A DNA stretch of 64,000 nucleotides, from NCBI RefSeq assembly GCF_040581485.1, contig NC_090133.1, positions 14,384,001-14,448,000 of the forward strand. Direction: 5' to 3'. Under the pieces are notes generated by a model that had not been told where the DNA came from, made no database searches, and saw nothing but the letters and a program-made list of their open reading frames with translations. A program made the position numbers and the translations under genes. Source of the stretch: Linepithema humile (lineage: Eukaryota > Arthropoda > Insecta > Hymenoptera > Formicidae). Below, one piece after another: positions 52,701 through 64,000 of the stretch. Positions within the stretch are counted from its first letter, which is position 1; each line of letters begins with the position of its first letter.

Positions 52701-55700
52701 TTAGTAATGAATATGGAAGGACAAGTTGTAAATGTGTTACCTTTGATACCAGCACAAGCAAAAAAATCGTGGTTATGCAATACTTCATTAAAATGTAAAA
52801 TTGACAATCCAATTTTGATTGAACGATACAAAAAATTTCTTGAAATTGTTAGTACATGTACTGTAAAGAATGTTCCTACATTGATAGAAAGTATTCGTAC
52901 ATGTACAGTAAGAACATCAAACACAAAACGAGGTCATGCACAGAGTTGTCATGATAATTTCACTATTTGTAAAGGGATATTTTTACCAGTTCTATTGTTA
53001 TCATCTCATTTTCCGGAAGTGAGAAATGTGAGGCGCCTGATTTATCAACTTACACATTTTTATGACAAAATTTTGAATTTAGATGAAGCATTAAATTGTG
53101 CTGATTTGGAAACGTTAAATAAACTTGTAATTGCTGCACAAGAGAAAGCAGATATATGCAAGCGTCAACAAAGCGATGCAATTATGAGCGATGATGATAT
53201 CTTTTCTAAGTATAAGAATGCGTTTAAGGCTTTGAAAAAACGTTTAATGGCCACACCGCGTTATGTTTGTGTATCATGCGAAAAACTTTGTTATAAAAAA
53301 AATGTTTCTGAAATCATTTGGGCAAAAGTAAATACTCCAATTTGGAAAGATTTAATGGCATATGTGGAGAAACAACAAATTAATTCACAATATATATGTA
53401 ATTATTGCAAACAAAAATTTTCTCAGGGTTTAATGCCTGCGTATTGCATCTTAAATAATCTTTTTACAAATAATGTACCTGAAGTAATATCATCTCTTAA
53501 CACATTTGAAAAGATTCTTATACAGAGAGCTAAAGCATTTCAAACTGTTGTTAAAATGGGAAATGTTATGAAAAACAAAAAATTACCTGAGAGACAAATG
53601 ATACAAAAAGTTAAAGGTAGAACATTTCATTTACCACTTCCTATACAAGAGACATTAAACAAATTATGTTCTAATACTGATGCCATAAATATTAATCATG
53701 AATTATTTATTTTAGTCAGAGGTATTCCCACAAAATCAAAAATTATCTGGGAAGAAATAGTAAATGTTAGAAAAGTATTTGATGCATTAATATGGTTAAA
53801 GAATAATAACTCTTTCTATTCTGAAATAATATTACCAAATACTCATGATGAATTATGTTTGGAAAAATTAAATAATAATCTGGAATTTCAAATGCAAGAG
53901 GACGAAATTGTGAAAGAAATCGAAATTGTGGAAGAAAACGAAATTATGCAAGAAAACGAAATTGTGGAAGAAAACGAAATTGTGCAAGAAAACAAAATTG
54001 TGCAAGAAAACGAAAATATTCCGAAAGATATAACAGATGAGAAATATGTGTCATTAAATAATTCAAAAACTAAAATACAGGAAACGAAAAATCTTGGAGA
54101 TGCTGTATTCAATCAGCATGCGGCAATGTTAACTCAAGTTAATGATGAAAAAAATGATGGTTATTATGAGCAATATACTATATATCCATTGTATGAAAAA
54201 AGAACAAATAAAACTGCAACGGCTTTATATCAAATGTTAAAAGTCCAAGACTTACCTTTGGATAATCGTGAGAAATCTTTGGATTTATTATGTTTTCCAG
54301 ATTTATATCCTTTTGGTATTAATGGACAGCACGAAACTAGACAGGTTAAGCTTCATGATCATGAATTTATTAAGTGTCGTTTGATGTCTAAACATCCACA
54401 GTATAGATTAAATCAACAATACCTATTTTTTTTGTTAAACAATACAAATATACGTCAATTAAATCGTGGAATTTATCATAAAATGAATGTAGCTAATCCA
54501 CAAGTTCGTTATACGGCTGCGGAATATTTAGAAGCAATGTCCAAAGAATTGTTAGAATCCGATTTAAGTACAATATTTTCGACACTAAGAAATACGGAAC
54601 AATTCTGGAGTAAACCTAGAAACAATTTAAATTGTATGACACAACATTATGGACCTGCAACATGGTTTCTTACATTAAGTCCCGCTGAATGGTTATGGGA
54701 AGAGTTAGGTGAATATATTCGCGAGGTAAATGGATGGTGCGATTCTTCGGTATGCACCAGTGTACTTGTTGCTAGAGATCCTGTGTCAACATCGAGATTT
54801 ATCGATAATACTTTTCATGCGATGCTTGACTTTATTTGTTCAAAAGATCATCCAATCGGAGAAGTCACCCATTATTTTTGGCGACGAGAATACCAAGGTA
54901 GAGGCATACAACATTTTCATTTATTAATCTGGATAAAAAATGCTCCAATTCTTGGTGATGCTTCTATTGAAGAAGTTTCCAAATTTATTTTACAATATAT
55001 AAGCTGTAAAATGCCAGATCAAAATATTTCACCACTGTTGCACAGACGTGTTAATACGCATCAACGACATAAACATAATGATTACTGTCTCCGTTCTAAA
55101 AAAGTTGGACGCAAAGTTGTTCGGAGATGTCGTTTTGGATTTCCTCGTCCTGTCACTGAGACGTTAAATATAAGAGATGTAACAAGTGCCATAGCAGGTA
55201 GAAAACAATTAAAACATAGAAGCAGGCTTTATGATCTTCCACGAACTAAAGAAGAAAGTAATATCAATGATTACAATCCTATTCTTCTTACTGCATGGGA
55301 AGGAAATATGGATATACAATTTATTGGCGAAAAGTCATCATTACTTACCTGGTACATTACTAAATATATGAATAAAGCGGGAAAGTGTGAGTTGTCTGAT
55401 ACTATTATTAATACTAAAAATAATACGAATAAATCATTGGCGAGTTATCTTTGGAGCATTGCCTTGCGATTCACGAGTAATAGAGAATGTGGAGCTCTTG
55501 AAGCTGCTGATACATTACTGGGGATTGCTTTATGTGGAACTGATCGAAATACAACTATTAGATGGTTAGATGTTAATCGAATAAGATGTAGAAAATTGAA
55601 AACTCGTAAAGAGATTGAAGTGCTTGATCATCAATCGACAGATATATTTTGTGAATCTTTGATAGATAACCACTATCCACAGAGACCAAAAGAATTAGAA

Positions 55701-58575
55701 TGTATGTCTCTTTATGAGTTTGCAAAATGGTATGATATTACAAAAATCAAACCACAAAATGAGTTTGTTGAATTCTATAAATTTAAAAATGGATATCTTA
55801 GACGACGACAGCGTGGATATCTTATTAATCATTATAGATATAATGTTAATACACAACCGAAAAAGTATTTCTTTGCGTTATTACTTCTGTTCGAACCGTG
55901 GAGAGAATTAGAAGAGCTTAGAAATGGATGTGATACTTATGCAGAATCATTTCACAAGGTAAAACTACATTTAACAGAAGCATTACAATATCACGAAAAA
56001 CTAAAAGAATTGCAAAAAGCATTTGAAAATGCTAAAGAGTTAGTGCAGCAACATTTAGATGAAGTACAAAAACATGAGTCGCAAGATGATCCTGACAATC
56101 CAATAGGTGTTCAAAATATAGAAGCTGGTGAAGCGATGCAAGATTTTAAGGATCTCGGTGATAAAAATATTAAAGATATTGATGTATCAGAAATGATTGC
56201 GAAATTAAATATAGATCAAAAAAGAGTATTCGATAGAGTTATTACTATTATAGGGTCAGATAAATCAATATTGCGATTATATGTTAGTGGAGAAGGTGGT
56301 ACTGGAAAAAGTTATTTAATTAAAACTGTTAAGTGCTGGATAAAACAAAATCTCAAAAAAGATACTGCTGTAGCAGCACCTACTGGCATAGCAGCGTTTA
56401 ATATAGACGGTTTGACAGTTCATAGATTGCTTCAATTACCTGTTGAACATGGTAATACTCCTAAATATAAACGATTGTCTGATCATGTGTTAAAACTTTT
56501 ACGAGCGGAACTTAAAGATGTTATTCTTTTTATAATCGATGAAGTATCAATGATATCTAATTTGACTTTAATGTACATACATCTTCGATTGTCTGAAATA
56601 TTTGATTCAAGTGATTGTGATGATGGCTGGTTTGGTAAAAGGCATATTCTTTTGTTTGGAGATTTGCTTCAATTGCCTCCTGTACATGAAGATTCTGTCT
56701 TTAAAGATTTGTCAAATGAAAAAGTTGACAAATATATCGGTTGCCTACAGACTGTAAATTTGTGGACTACATTATTTGATTACGATGAGTTGACAATTAA
56801 TATGCGCCAGCAAGGAGATGAGTCTTATCGTGAATTATTGTCAAGAATTCGTATTGGTTTATTAACAAAGTCTGATTATGAAATTTTGGAAAATAGGAAA
56901 ATATCTTTTACAGAAGATTCCTTCGAATCTAGATTAAATGAATTATGTAATTTTATTAACAATTTGCCATCAGATACCGTTTGTTTATTGCCCACTTGTC
57001 ACATGTGTGACGTTTTGAATGCTGCAATGTTAAGTCGTATTGCTTCGAAAGAAATATTATTAATTGCTGAAGATACAATCGAATGTATTCCATATATAAA
57101 AAAGAAAATATTAAAAGTGTTGGAAAATAATGATGATGATAATTCTAAAACAGCTGGGCTTTCGAAACAAATTGTTATAAAAATTGGGGCAAAAGTTATG
57201 ATAAGGCGTAATATTGATGCTAGTTTGGGTCTTGTTAATGGTACAATTGCTAAAGTCATTTCAGTTGTACAAGATATTTCTAACGGTTATATAGAAAAAA
57301 TTAAGCTTTTTTTGCCATCAGGTTTAGAATATTTAATTGAAAGAGTAAATGTCAAATTTGCGGTGATGGAGAAAGCATATGTTATTCGAAAACAATTTCC
57401 ATTGTGTCTAAGTTACGGAATTACTGTTCATAAAAGCCAAGGCCTGAGTTTGCAGAATGCTATTATGGACACAGGTAATTCTGTATTTAGTCACGGCCAA
57501 GTTTATGTTGCATTGTCACGAGTAACATCTTCAGATGGATTGCATTTGATCAATTTTGACCCTTCATCTATAGAAGCTAGTGAAGAAGCTATTGTTGAAT
57601 ATAATCGATTAAAACGAATACACAAACCCAAAACAGATATAATTTCTGTTTCAAAAGAAAAATATTGTAAAATAAAAGATATTTTATGGGTACAACCCAA
57701 AATAATTAGTTCTGTTCAAGAATCACATGAAAAAGTTCGAAAAAATATTACTTGGGTCACGCATGGTTTTCAAAATATAGATAAGGGTTCGTGTTATGCA
57801 AATGCAGTATTGCAATGCTTTTTACATTTAAATGTTATTAGAAAACTAATATTTGAGTATGATAAATTAAGTATTTTAGGTATTTTAATAAATCAATATG
57901 AAAACAAACTGCCTAACTTGAATACATATGTAATACGACAAAGTTTAGGAGAATTTTTCTCCAAAAATGTTAAACGAGATGCATGTGAATTTCTTATAGC
58001 TCTTTGCACGAAATACGATTATATAAAAAATTTAGTTGAGCATCAAGTCACTTCCATTAAACGATGTAAAAATTGTGATAATACGACGACTGTTGTTAAT
58101 AATAAAAATATCCTTCTTTCAATTCCTGTTAATAAACGGAAGAAAAAAAGTTTCGATCTTAATGAATTATTTAATGTAACATTTTCTCATTGGTGTCAAT
58201 TACACAACGAATCATGTGAAAATTGTACAGGAAATGACATATTATGTAAAAGTGAATTAATATTAACCGGAGATATAATTGTCATTTAATAGAAATTTAA
58301 TAGAAATTCAAGACGGTATATCAACAAAAACAGATAAGTTTACTTTACGTGCTATCCCAACAACTAAAATAAATATTGCTGGACAATTCTACAAAGTTAT
58401 GAGTGCTATATTCCATCATGGATCATGTATCGAAAATGGTCATTACACAAGTATATGTAGAGAAGAAATGTCTAATACTTGGATTGAAGCTGACGATGCG
58501 CAAATTAGAAAAAGACAATGGCCTAGAGGCGCTAAAGATATCTCTATCATTTTCTTACAGAAAATTGATAAGTAA
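49779..58575 (+). pseudogene. Helitron-like replicase-helicase fused to three Ulp1 protease domains and a C-terminal USP domain
   Basis: One frame from ATG 49779 to TAA 58289 is broken by TAA 51792-51794 (the sister repeats have CAA), and a shifted frame completes the C-terminus to 58575. In order it holds three Ulp1/C48 domains of 243-codon period (about 49827, 50548 and 51278), each with HWICSYYD, IYDSLN and QPNGNDCGVF; a K/E-rich linker; a CxxC zinc region like DUF6570 (about 53265-53420); Helitron N-terminal sequence; HUH motif GIQHFHLLIW (about 54903); YITKYMNKA with two Tyr (about 55352); Pif1 helicase with GEGGTGKS, IIDEVSM, GDLLQLPPV and GITVHKSQG; and USP boxes KGSCYANAVLQCF (about 57784) and ENGHYTSICREE. 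HUH and Pif1 domains serve rolling-circle transposition; the protease roles are inferred. Confidence 0.88.
49827..51791 (+). repeat. Three tandem Ulp1-domain units, ~729 bp each
   Basis: Units begin near 49827, 50548 and 51278. Units 2 and 3 are almost identical at the DNA level; unit 1 is more diverged and lacks two codons near its start (KHHFNQ instead of EHMDYFNQ). All three keep the His, Asp, Gln and Cys positions expected for a C48 protease. Each unit ends in a K/E/Q-rich linker. Confidence 0.93.
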
Positions 58576-59069
58576 TTGCTGGTTATTTGACCATATCTTT
58601 TGATAATAAATGGTAAAAAGAATTGTTATATAATCAAATATTTTATTAAAATATGTTCACTGATGACGAAAATCTTTTTGGATAATCAAATATATGTCAA
58701 AAAAAAGAAAATAAAGAAAATTAAGCCAATGACGCTTAAATTAGACAAATACAATGGCCTAGAAACGATTTGTTTGATATTTACATAATTATATATAACT
58801 TTGTATTATTACATTATTACAACATTAATCAAAGAGGACCGTTTTATATGACGGGGGTGGTGGTGGGACTCTTTAGCAAAATCTAATTAATTATTTCACA
58901 ATTGTTATTTCACTCTGAAATATCAATATAAAGTTTATATATTTAGTAATATATTTTATTTATATATTACTGAAAAAAAGAAATGATATCTATCAATCAA
59001 CAAATTACCTTTTTAAAAAAAGGTAAAAAAAAGGCGCCAAGTACACGCAAACCTTCCAAAAAAAAGTTG

Positions 59070-59100
<31 letters not shown>

Positions 59101-59999
59101 AACATAATATAAACACGCAAACCTTACAAAAAAGTTGTTGTATTTTTTATTACATTAATCTAAGAGGACCGTCTTATATAACGGGGGTGGTGGTGGGATT
59201 TATATATTACTAAAAAAAAAGAAATGATATCAATCAACAAATTACCTTTTTAAAAAAAGGTAAAGAAAAGGCGCCAAGTACACGAAAACCTTCCAAAAAA
59301 AAGTTGTTGTATACACGCAAACCTTACAAAAAAGTTGTTGTATTTTTTATTACAACATTAATCTAAGAGGACCGTCTTATGTAACGGGGGTGGTGGTGAG
59401 ATTTTTATACATTACTGAAAAAAAAGAAATGATATCAATCAACAAATTACCTTTTTAAAAAAAGGTAAAGAAAAGGCGCCAAGTACACGCAAACCTTCCA
59501 AAAAAAAGTTGTTGTATACACGCAAACCTTCCAAAAAAAGTTGTTGTATATATAAACACGCAAACCTTACAAAAAAGTTGTTGTATATTTTACCAAAAAA
59601 AAGTTGTTTATATAAACACGCAAATCTTCCAAAAAAAGTTGTTGTATATATATAAAACATTACTGAAAAAAAAGAAATGATATCAATCAACAAATTACCT
59701 TTTTAAAAAAAGGTAAAGAAAAGGCGCCAAGTACACGCAAACCTTCCAAAAAAAAGTTGTTGTATACACGCAAACTTTCCAAAAAAAGTTGTTGTATATA
59801 TAAACACGCAAACCTTACAAAAAAGTTGTTGTATATTTTACCAAAAAAAAGTTGTTTATATAAATACGCAAATCTTTCAAAAAAAGTTGTTGTATATATA
59901 AACCTTTCAAAAAAAGCTGTCGTATATATTAACCTTCCAAAAAAATTATCTTCAGGTAAATTTATCTTCCACAAAAAAATGTATATATTAACAAACCTT
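58576..59999. repeat. 3' flank with nested direct repeats
   Basis: After the stop, an AATAAA occurs at about 58605. Words such as gaggaccgt(c/t)ttatat..acgggggtgg recur near 58834, 59163 and 59366, and aaattacctttttaaaaaaagg recurs four times from about 59003. Between them, short units of the form cgcaaaccttccaaaaaaagttg repeat many times. No gene is supported; the long minus-strand frames are repeat artefacts. Confidence 0.8.
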
Positions 60000-62068
60000 C
60001 CAAAAAAAGTTGTTGTATATATAAAATAATCTCTCAAAAAACCTTTCCAAAAAAAGTTGTATATATTATAAAAATCTTTCCAAAAAAATTGTATTTTTAA
60101 AAATATATTATAAAAAAATCTTTTAAAAAATTGTATATATTTATTATAAAAAACCTTTCCAAAAAATTGTACTTTTAAAAAAAGTTGTATATACCAAATA
60201 AAAATTTGCTATATATTCTGCCTATAAAAGAGGTGATATCAGAAAATGACGCCAAGTTTAAATAAAAAACCTTTCAAAAAAAGTTGTATATATATTTTAA
60301 AAAAGTTGTATATACCAAATAAAAATTCGCTATATATTCTGCCTATAAAAGAGGTGATATCAGAAAATGACGCCAAGTTTAAATAAAAAACCTTTCAAAA
60401 AAACTTGTATGTATATATATATTACGAAAAAGGATTATTTATTGCGCTTACAGCTTTTTAACCAATAAGCATCGATAAGATTGTATTTAATTATTTTTGC
60501 ATCTTTATCTAGTTATTTATTTCAAAATTATATTCATATCTACAATTAATTAATTTTTTTTCAAGTATACATTTTAAAATAATTGCATCTGTATCTAGTT
60601 ACTTTTGCTTCTATATCTAGTTATTTAAATTTAAAAATGATATTTGTGTTTATATCTATCTAGTTAATTTTTCTTAAGTATACTTTTTAAAATAATTGCA
60701 TCTGTATCTACTTATTTTTTTTATATCTGTATCTACTTAAATAAAAGAATTTTTTAAATAAAAGTATTTAATTCAAAAATAAAAAAATTTTTCAAATTTA
60801 ATCAAAATAAAAAAATATTACAAAATTTCGCAAAAAACTTGGCGCTGCTGTACTGAACTACATGTTAACTTACATAAGATTCGCATCGCAATACTTCAAC
60901 ATGCTCCTAATCATTCCAACATACTTTAGTATCTATAGTATATGTGACGTAATACTATAGTTTAGTTTGAAGTATTAGAGCGAGTAGGAACATGTTAGAG
61001 CAAGCGATGCAATAGCCAATCAACTTACAATTTTACCGTAAGAACAAGAGTTTAATTGGCTATCGCGTCGCCGTTTGCCGCTCTGGTCAGTTTGAGTCAT
61101 TATAACACTTAATCATGTAAATTGTAAAATTATTGCTCATTTTTATTCTCTATAATAAAATTATTGCTCATTTTTATTCTCTATAATATTTTAAGATGTA
61201 TTTAAGGCTATTTTATAGCAGCGCCAAGTTTTTTGCGAAATTTTGTAATATTTTTTTATTTTGATTAAATTTGAAAAATTTTTTTATTTTTGAATTAAAT
61301 ACTTTTATTTAAAAAATTCTTTTATTTAAGTAGATACAGATATAAAAAAATAAGTAGATACAGATGCAATTATTTTAAAAAGTATACTTAAGAAAAATTA
61401 ACTAGATAGATATAAACACAAATATCATTTTTAAATTTAAATAACTAGATATAGAAGCAAAAGTAACTAGATACAGATGCAATTATTTTAAAATGTATAC
61501 TTGAAAAAAAATTAATTAATTGTAGATATGAATATAATTTTGAAATAAATAACTAGATAAAGATGCAAAAATAATTAAATACAATCTTATCGATGCTTAT
61601 TGGTTAAAAAGCTGTAAGCGCAATAAATAATCCTTTTTCGTAATATATATATACGTACAAGTTTTTTTGAAAGGTTTTTTATTTAAACTTGGCGTCATTT
61701 TCTGATATCACCTCTTTTATAGGCAGAATATATAGCGAATTTTTATTTGGTATATACAACTTTTTTTAAAATATATATACAACTTTTTTTGAAAGGTTTT
61801 TTATTTAAACTTGGCGTCATTTTCTGATATCACCTCTTTTATAGGCAGAATATATAGCAAATTTTTATTTGGTATATACAACTTTTTTTAAAAGTACAAT
61901 TTTTTGGAAAGGTTTTTTATAATAAATATATACAATTTTTTAAAAGATTTTTTTATAATATATTTTTAAAAATACAATTTTTTTGGAAAGATTTTTATAA
62001 TATATACAACTTTTTTTGGAAAGATTTTTTGAGAGATTATTTTATATATACAACAACTTTTTTTGGAA
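60000..62068. repeat. ~2-kb palindrome, arms ~850 bp
   Basis: About 60000-60850 is inverted at about 61218-62068 with very few differences; the loop is about 367 bp. The outer ends are aaaaaagttgttgtatatata and the inner ends acttggcgctgct. The arms contain an internal direct duplication (gcctataaaagaggtgatatc near 60220 and 60341). The loop has no coding frame but itself holds weaker inverted words such as gatgcaatagccaat and attggctatcgcgtc. Confidence 0.92.
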
Positions 62069-62552
62069 TTAAATTAACCAAATCTGACTTTTCTTCGATA
62101 CAATTTTATAATATTTTTCACCAAAAAATAATTACTTTTTTTGAGTGTACGTTTTTTTGATAATGAGTTTATCAAAAATTTGTGATGAGTATATTTTTAA
62201 GACTATTATCAAGAAAATATTCTTTATTAAAGATAATTGTTACTTAAAAAAGAAAAGTAAGCCGAGTAATTACTTTTCTTAGCAATAAAATGATATTTTT
62301 AGGATGAGAGGAAAAATAAGGAGGAAAAATAATAATAATATATATAATTTAAGATATAAAATTTATTTGTTTTTTTTTTAATACAAAGTGTGTGTGTGTA
62401 TAATAAAAATCTACAAGAAATAATAATAATATAGAGAAAAGATATAATATTATACAATAAAAAAAAATCCACTTGATATCATCTGTAACGAAAAAAAAAG
62501 ATTCTATTAATAATTTGTAAATATTAAATATGATACTTATTAAATGTGATAC
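62069..62552. other. AT-rich spacer
   Basis: Runs of A and T and a short TG repeat (about 62387-62399). No coding signal was seen. Confidence 0.4.
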
Positions 62553-63055
62553 TTACTGGAAAAAGTCACCCATTGAAAGCGCTTCCGTCACCGCTCGTAA
62601 TACTTCGGCGGAGTGCGCCGCATCATGTTCCATTTGTTGGAACATAGTTGTTAAAATTTCCACTTGTCGTACGGCCATTGCCAAATCCTTCCGTATATGC
62701 TGCCTGCAAGCAAAATAATATAATATAAGATTTGAAAGAAAGTAATTATTTCATACATAATATCAGCTAGCAATACTTACATCGACACCAGCATCACTCC
62801 ATTCCCGTTTCCGTGAATGTCATAATCAATCCGGAATGATCCGGGGGCCTGCTGTTGCACCTGTCGAGCCATGTCTTCAAATTGATATATTGCGGTACGC
62901 AGCACAATCACCCGGTCTATTAAAGTTAACAACAATTCACTAATCCCGTGAATTTCTAACGTGTATAGTGCAGCCATTGCTAACGTAACACTTCCGTTAA
63001 ATATCTTGCGTGAACTTGTGACCGTCCCAGCCTCCGACACATTTTTATAGTACAT
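62553..63055 (-). CDS. Two-exon gene of unknown function
   Basis: Exon 1 is 63055-62781 (ATG to a GTAAGT donor) and exon 2 is 62703-62553 (after a TTGCAG acceptor, ending TAA). Phases match and give 141 residues. The product is largely helical: TLAMAALYTLEIHGISELLL, then DRVIVLRTAIYQFED, a QQQAP patch, HGNGNGV, and a second helical part, RQVEILTTMFQQMEHDA. Codon usage is clearly coding-like against the AT-rich flanks. I do not recognise the family. The stop codon overlaps a GTAAGT word, so a further exon is possible. It lies between the great palindrome and a tandem-repeat region. Confidence 0.55.
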
Positions 63056-64000
63056 TCCTTAGATGTGTTGCAAATCTATGTGGCTACCTTACGGGGGTTA
63101 TCTATTCAAAACTCATAATTTCTAATCTTGAAATATGATTCTTCTCTAGAGGAAATACTTCACCATATCTAATGTGATAAAAGAGTTGTTTAAAGTCGTT
63201 CGATAGAGGTGCCAAAGAGTTGTTTAAAGTCGTTCGATAGAGGTGCCAAAGATGTGTCAAAGAGTTATTTAAAGTCGTTTGATAGAGGTGCCAAAGATGT
63301 GCGTTTGTATCGTAAATGTTCAAGTAATAAAAAATTCTGTCCGTGTGACACGAGGAGGATGCACCGCAAGTCTATGTTTATCGGAGGGGCTTGTTTAAAG
63401 TCGTTCGATAGAGATGCCAAAGATGTGCGTTCAATGGGCCTGTTTCGTAACCGTTCGAGTAATAAAAATTTCTGTCCGTGTGACACGAGGAGGATGTACA
63501 CAAGTCTGTGTTTATTGGAAGGACTTGTTTAAAGTCGTTCGATAGAGATGCCAAAGATGTACGTTCAGTGGGCCTGTTTCATAAACGTTCGAGTAATAAA
63601 AATTTTTGTCCGTGTGACACGAGGAGGATCGGAGGGGGTTATCTTTTCAAAACTCTTAATTTTTAATCTTGAAATATAATTCTTCTTCATCGTATGTAAT
63701 TTCATAAAAGAGTCGTTGAATGTGGTAAATGGTTCGATAGGCGTACGATGGATGTTCGAAAGATGTTTAAAGTCGTTCGATAACGGTTCGATAGATGTTC
63801 AATAATTGTTTAAAGCCGTTCGATAATGGTTCGATACATGTAACAGATGTTCTTACGAATAATCTCTTCGCGTGATAAGCGATAGATCATATGTCACGAG
63901 GAGGAGGATCATATAACTGAGGTGAAATAAAAGACATACGAGTGTGATATACATAATTTTTAATAATTATTATTATTATAATTATTATAATTATTATATT
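63056..64000. repeat. Tandem repeats with gtcgttcgatag units
   Basis: The word taaagtcgttcgatagag(g/a)tgcca recurs near 63190, 63224, 63270, 63398 and 63532. In the last copies it is part of a ~134-bp unit ending in ctgtccgtgtgacacgaggag. Related short units (gttcgataga) continue to about 63840. The window ends in an AT-rich (ATT)n-like run. No gene is supported. Confidence 0.8.

Noticed and set aside
59439..60037. Minus-strand ORFs rich in F, Y and L repeats (YTTTFF..RFV)
   Set aside because: They follow from repeated cttccaaaaaaagttg units and show no coding composition.

Overview
The window reads as nuclear DNA of an arthropod, most likely a hymenopteran insect such as an ant. This is inference from AT-rich introns with GT/AG borders, a mariner, an R1-clade retrotransposon, MULE and Helitron-like genes, a short (CCTAA)n insect-type telomeric tract, and TCAGT initiators. 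Almost everything recognisable is, or derives from, mobile elements or an integrated virus. One clear exception is the C-terminal part of a CtIP/Sae2-family DNA-repair gene at 2.5-3.8 kb.

Layout. 0-8.4 kb: a Tnp2-like transposase ORF that is open at the window edge, the CtIP-like exons, an intact mariner with perfect 32-bp inverted repeats, and a four-exon DUF4806-like gene. 8.4-12.3 kb: noncoding, with palindromes, tandem repeats and microsatellites. 12.3-16.8 kb: an eight-exon MULE-type transposase gene, followed by an IAP-type RING exon whose splice phase fits exon 7. 18.7-24.0 kb: a 5'-truncated R1-clade non-LTR element on the minus strand, flanked by a 14-bp target duplication. 24.0-29.2 kb: a 15-bp minisatellite that abuts a TATA/Inr promoter, then two Cys-rich ORFs. 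The second ORF is split by a 2.56-kb repeat block that itself carries a hAT-like element with an 8-bp duplication.

29.2-41.2 kb is a Maverick/Polinton- or adintovirus-like segment. It holds an unknown minus-strand gene, a five-exon gene with four phase-1 introns (a Tc1-like element sits in intron 1), a protein-primed family B DNA polymerase broken by two stops, an A32/FtsK-like packaging ATPase, a small basic protein, an unknown protein and a truncated integrase. The close packing (one ATGA stop/start overlap) looks viral, but the stops and the lost integrase end show that the copy is decaying.

41.2-49.7 kb is a nest of foldback and MITE-like repeats. It includes a 5.9-kb inverted-repeat region holding three copies of a ~656-bp unit and a proline-rich minisatellite gene. 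49.8-58.6 kb carries a very long Helitron-like reading frame: three tandem Ulp1/C48 protease domains, a K/E-rich linker, a Helitron N-terminal region, an HUH replication initiator, a Pif1-type helicase and a C-terminal C19 ubiquitin-protease domain. It is broken by one nonsense codon and one frameshift. 58.8-64 kb is repeat-rich, with a ~2-kb palindrome and a two-exon unknown gene on the minus strand.

The two most noteworthy systems are the Helitron-like protein with SUMO- and ubiquitin-protease modules at opposite ends, and the integrated viral segment with its regularly spliced accessory gene. All family calls come from reading motifs; no database search was possible.
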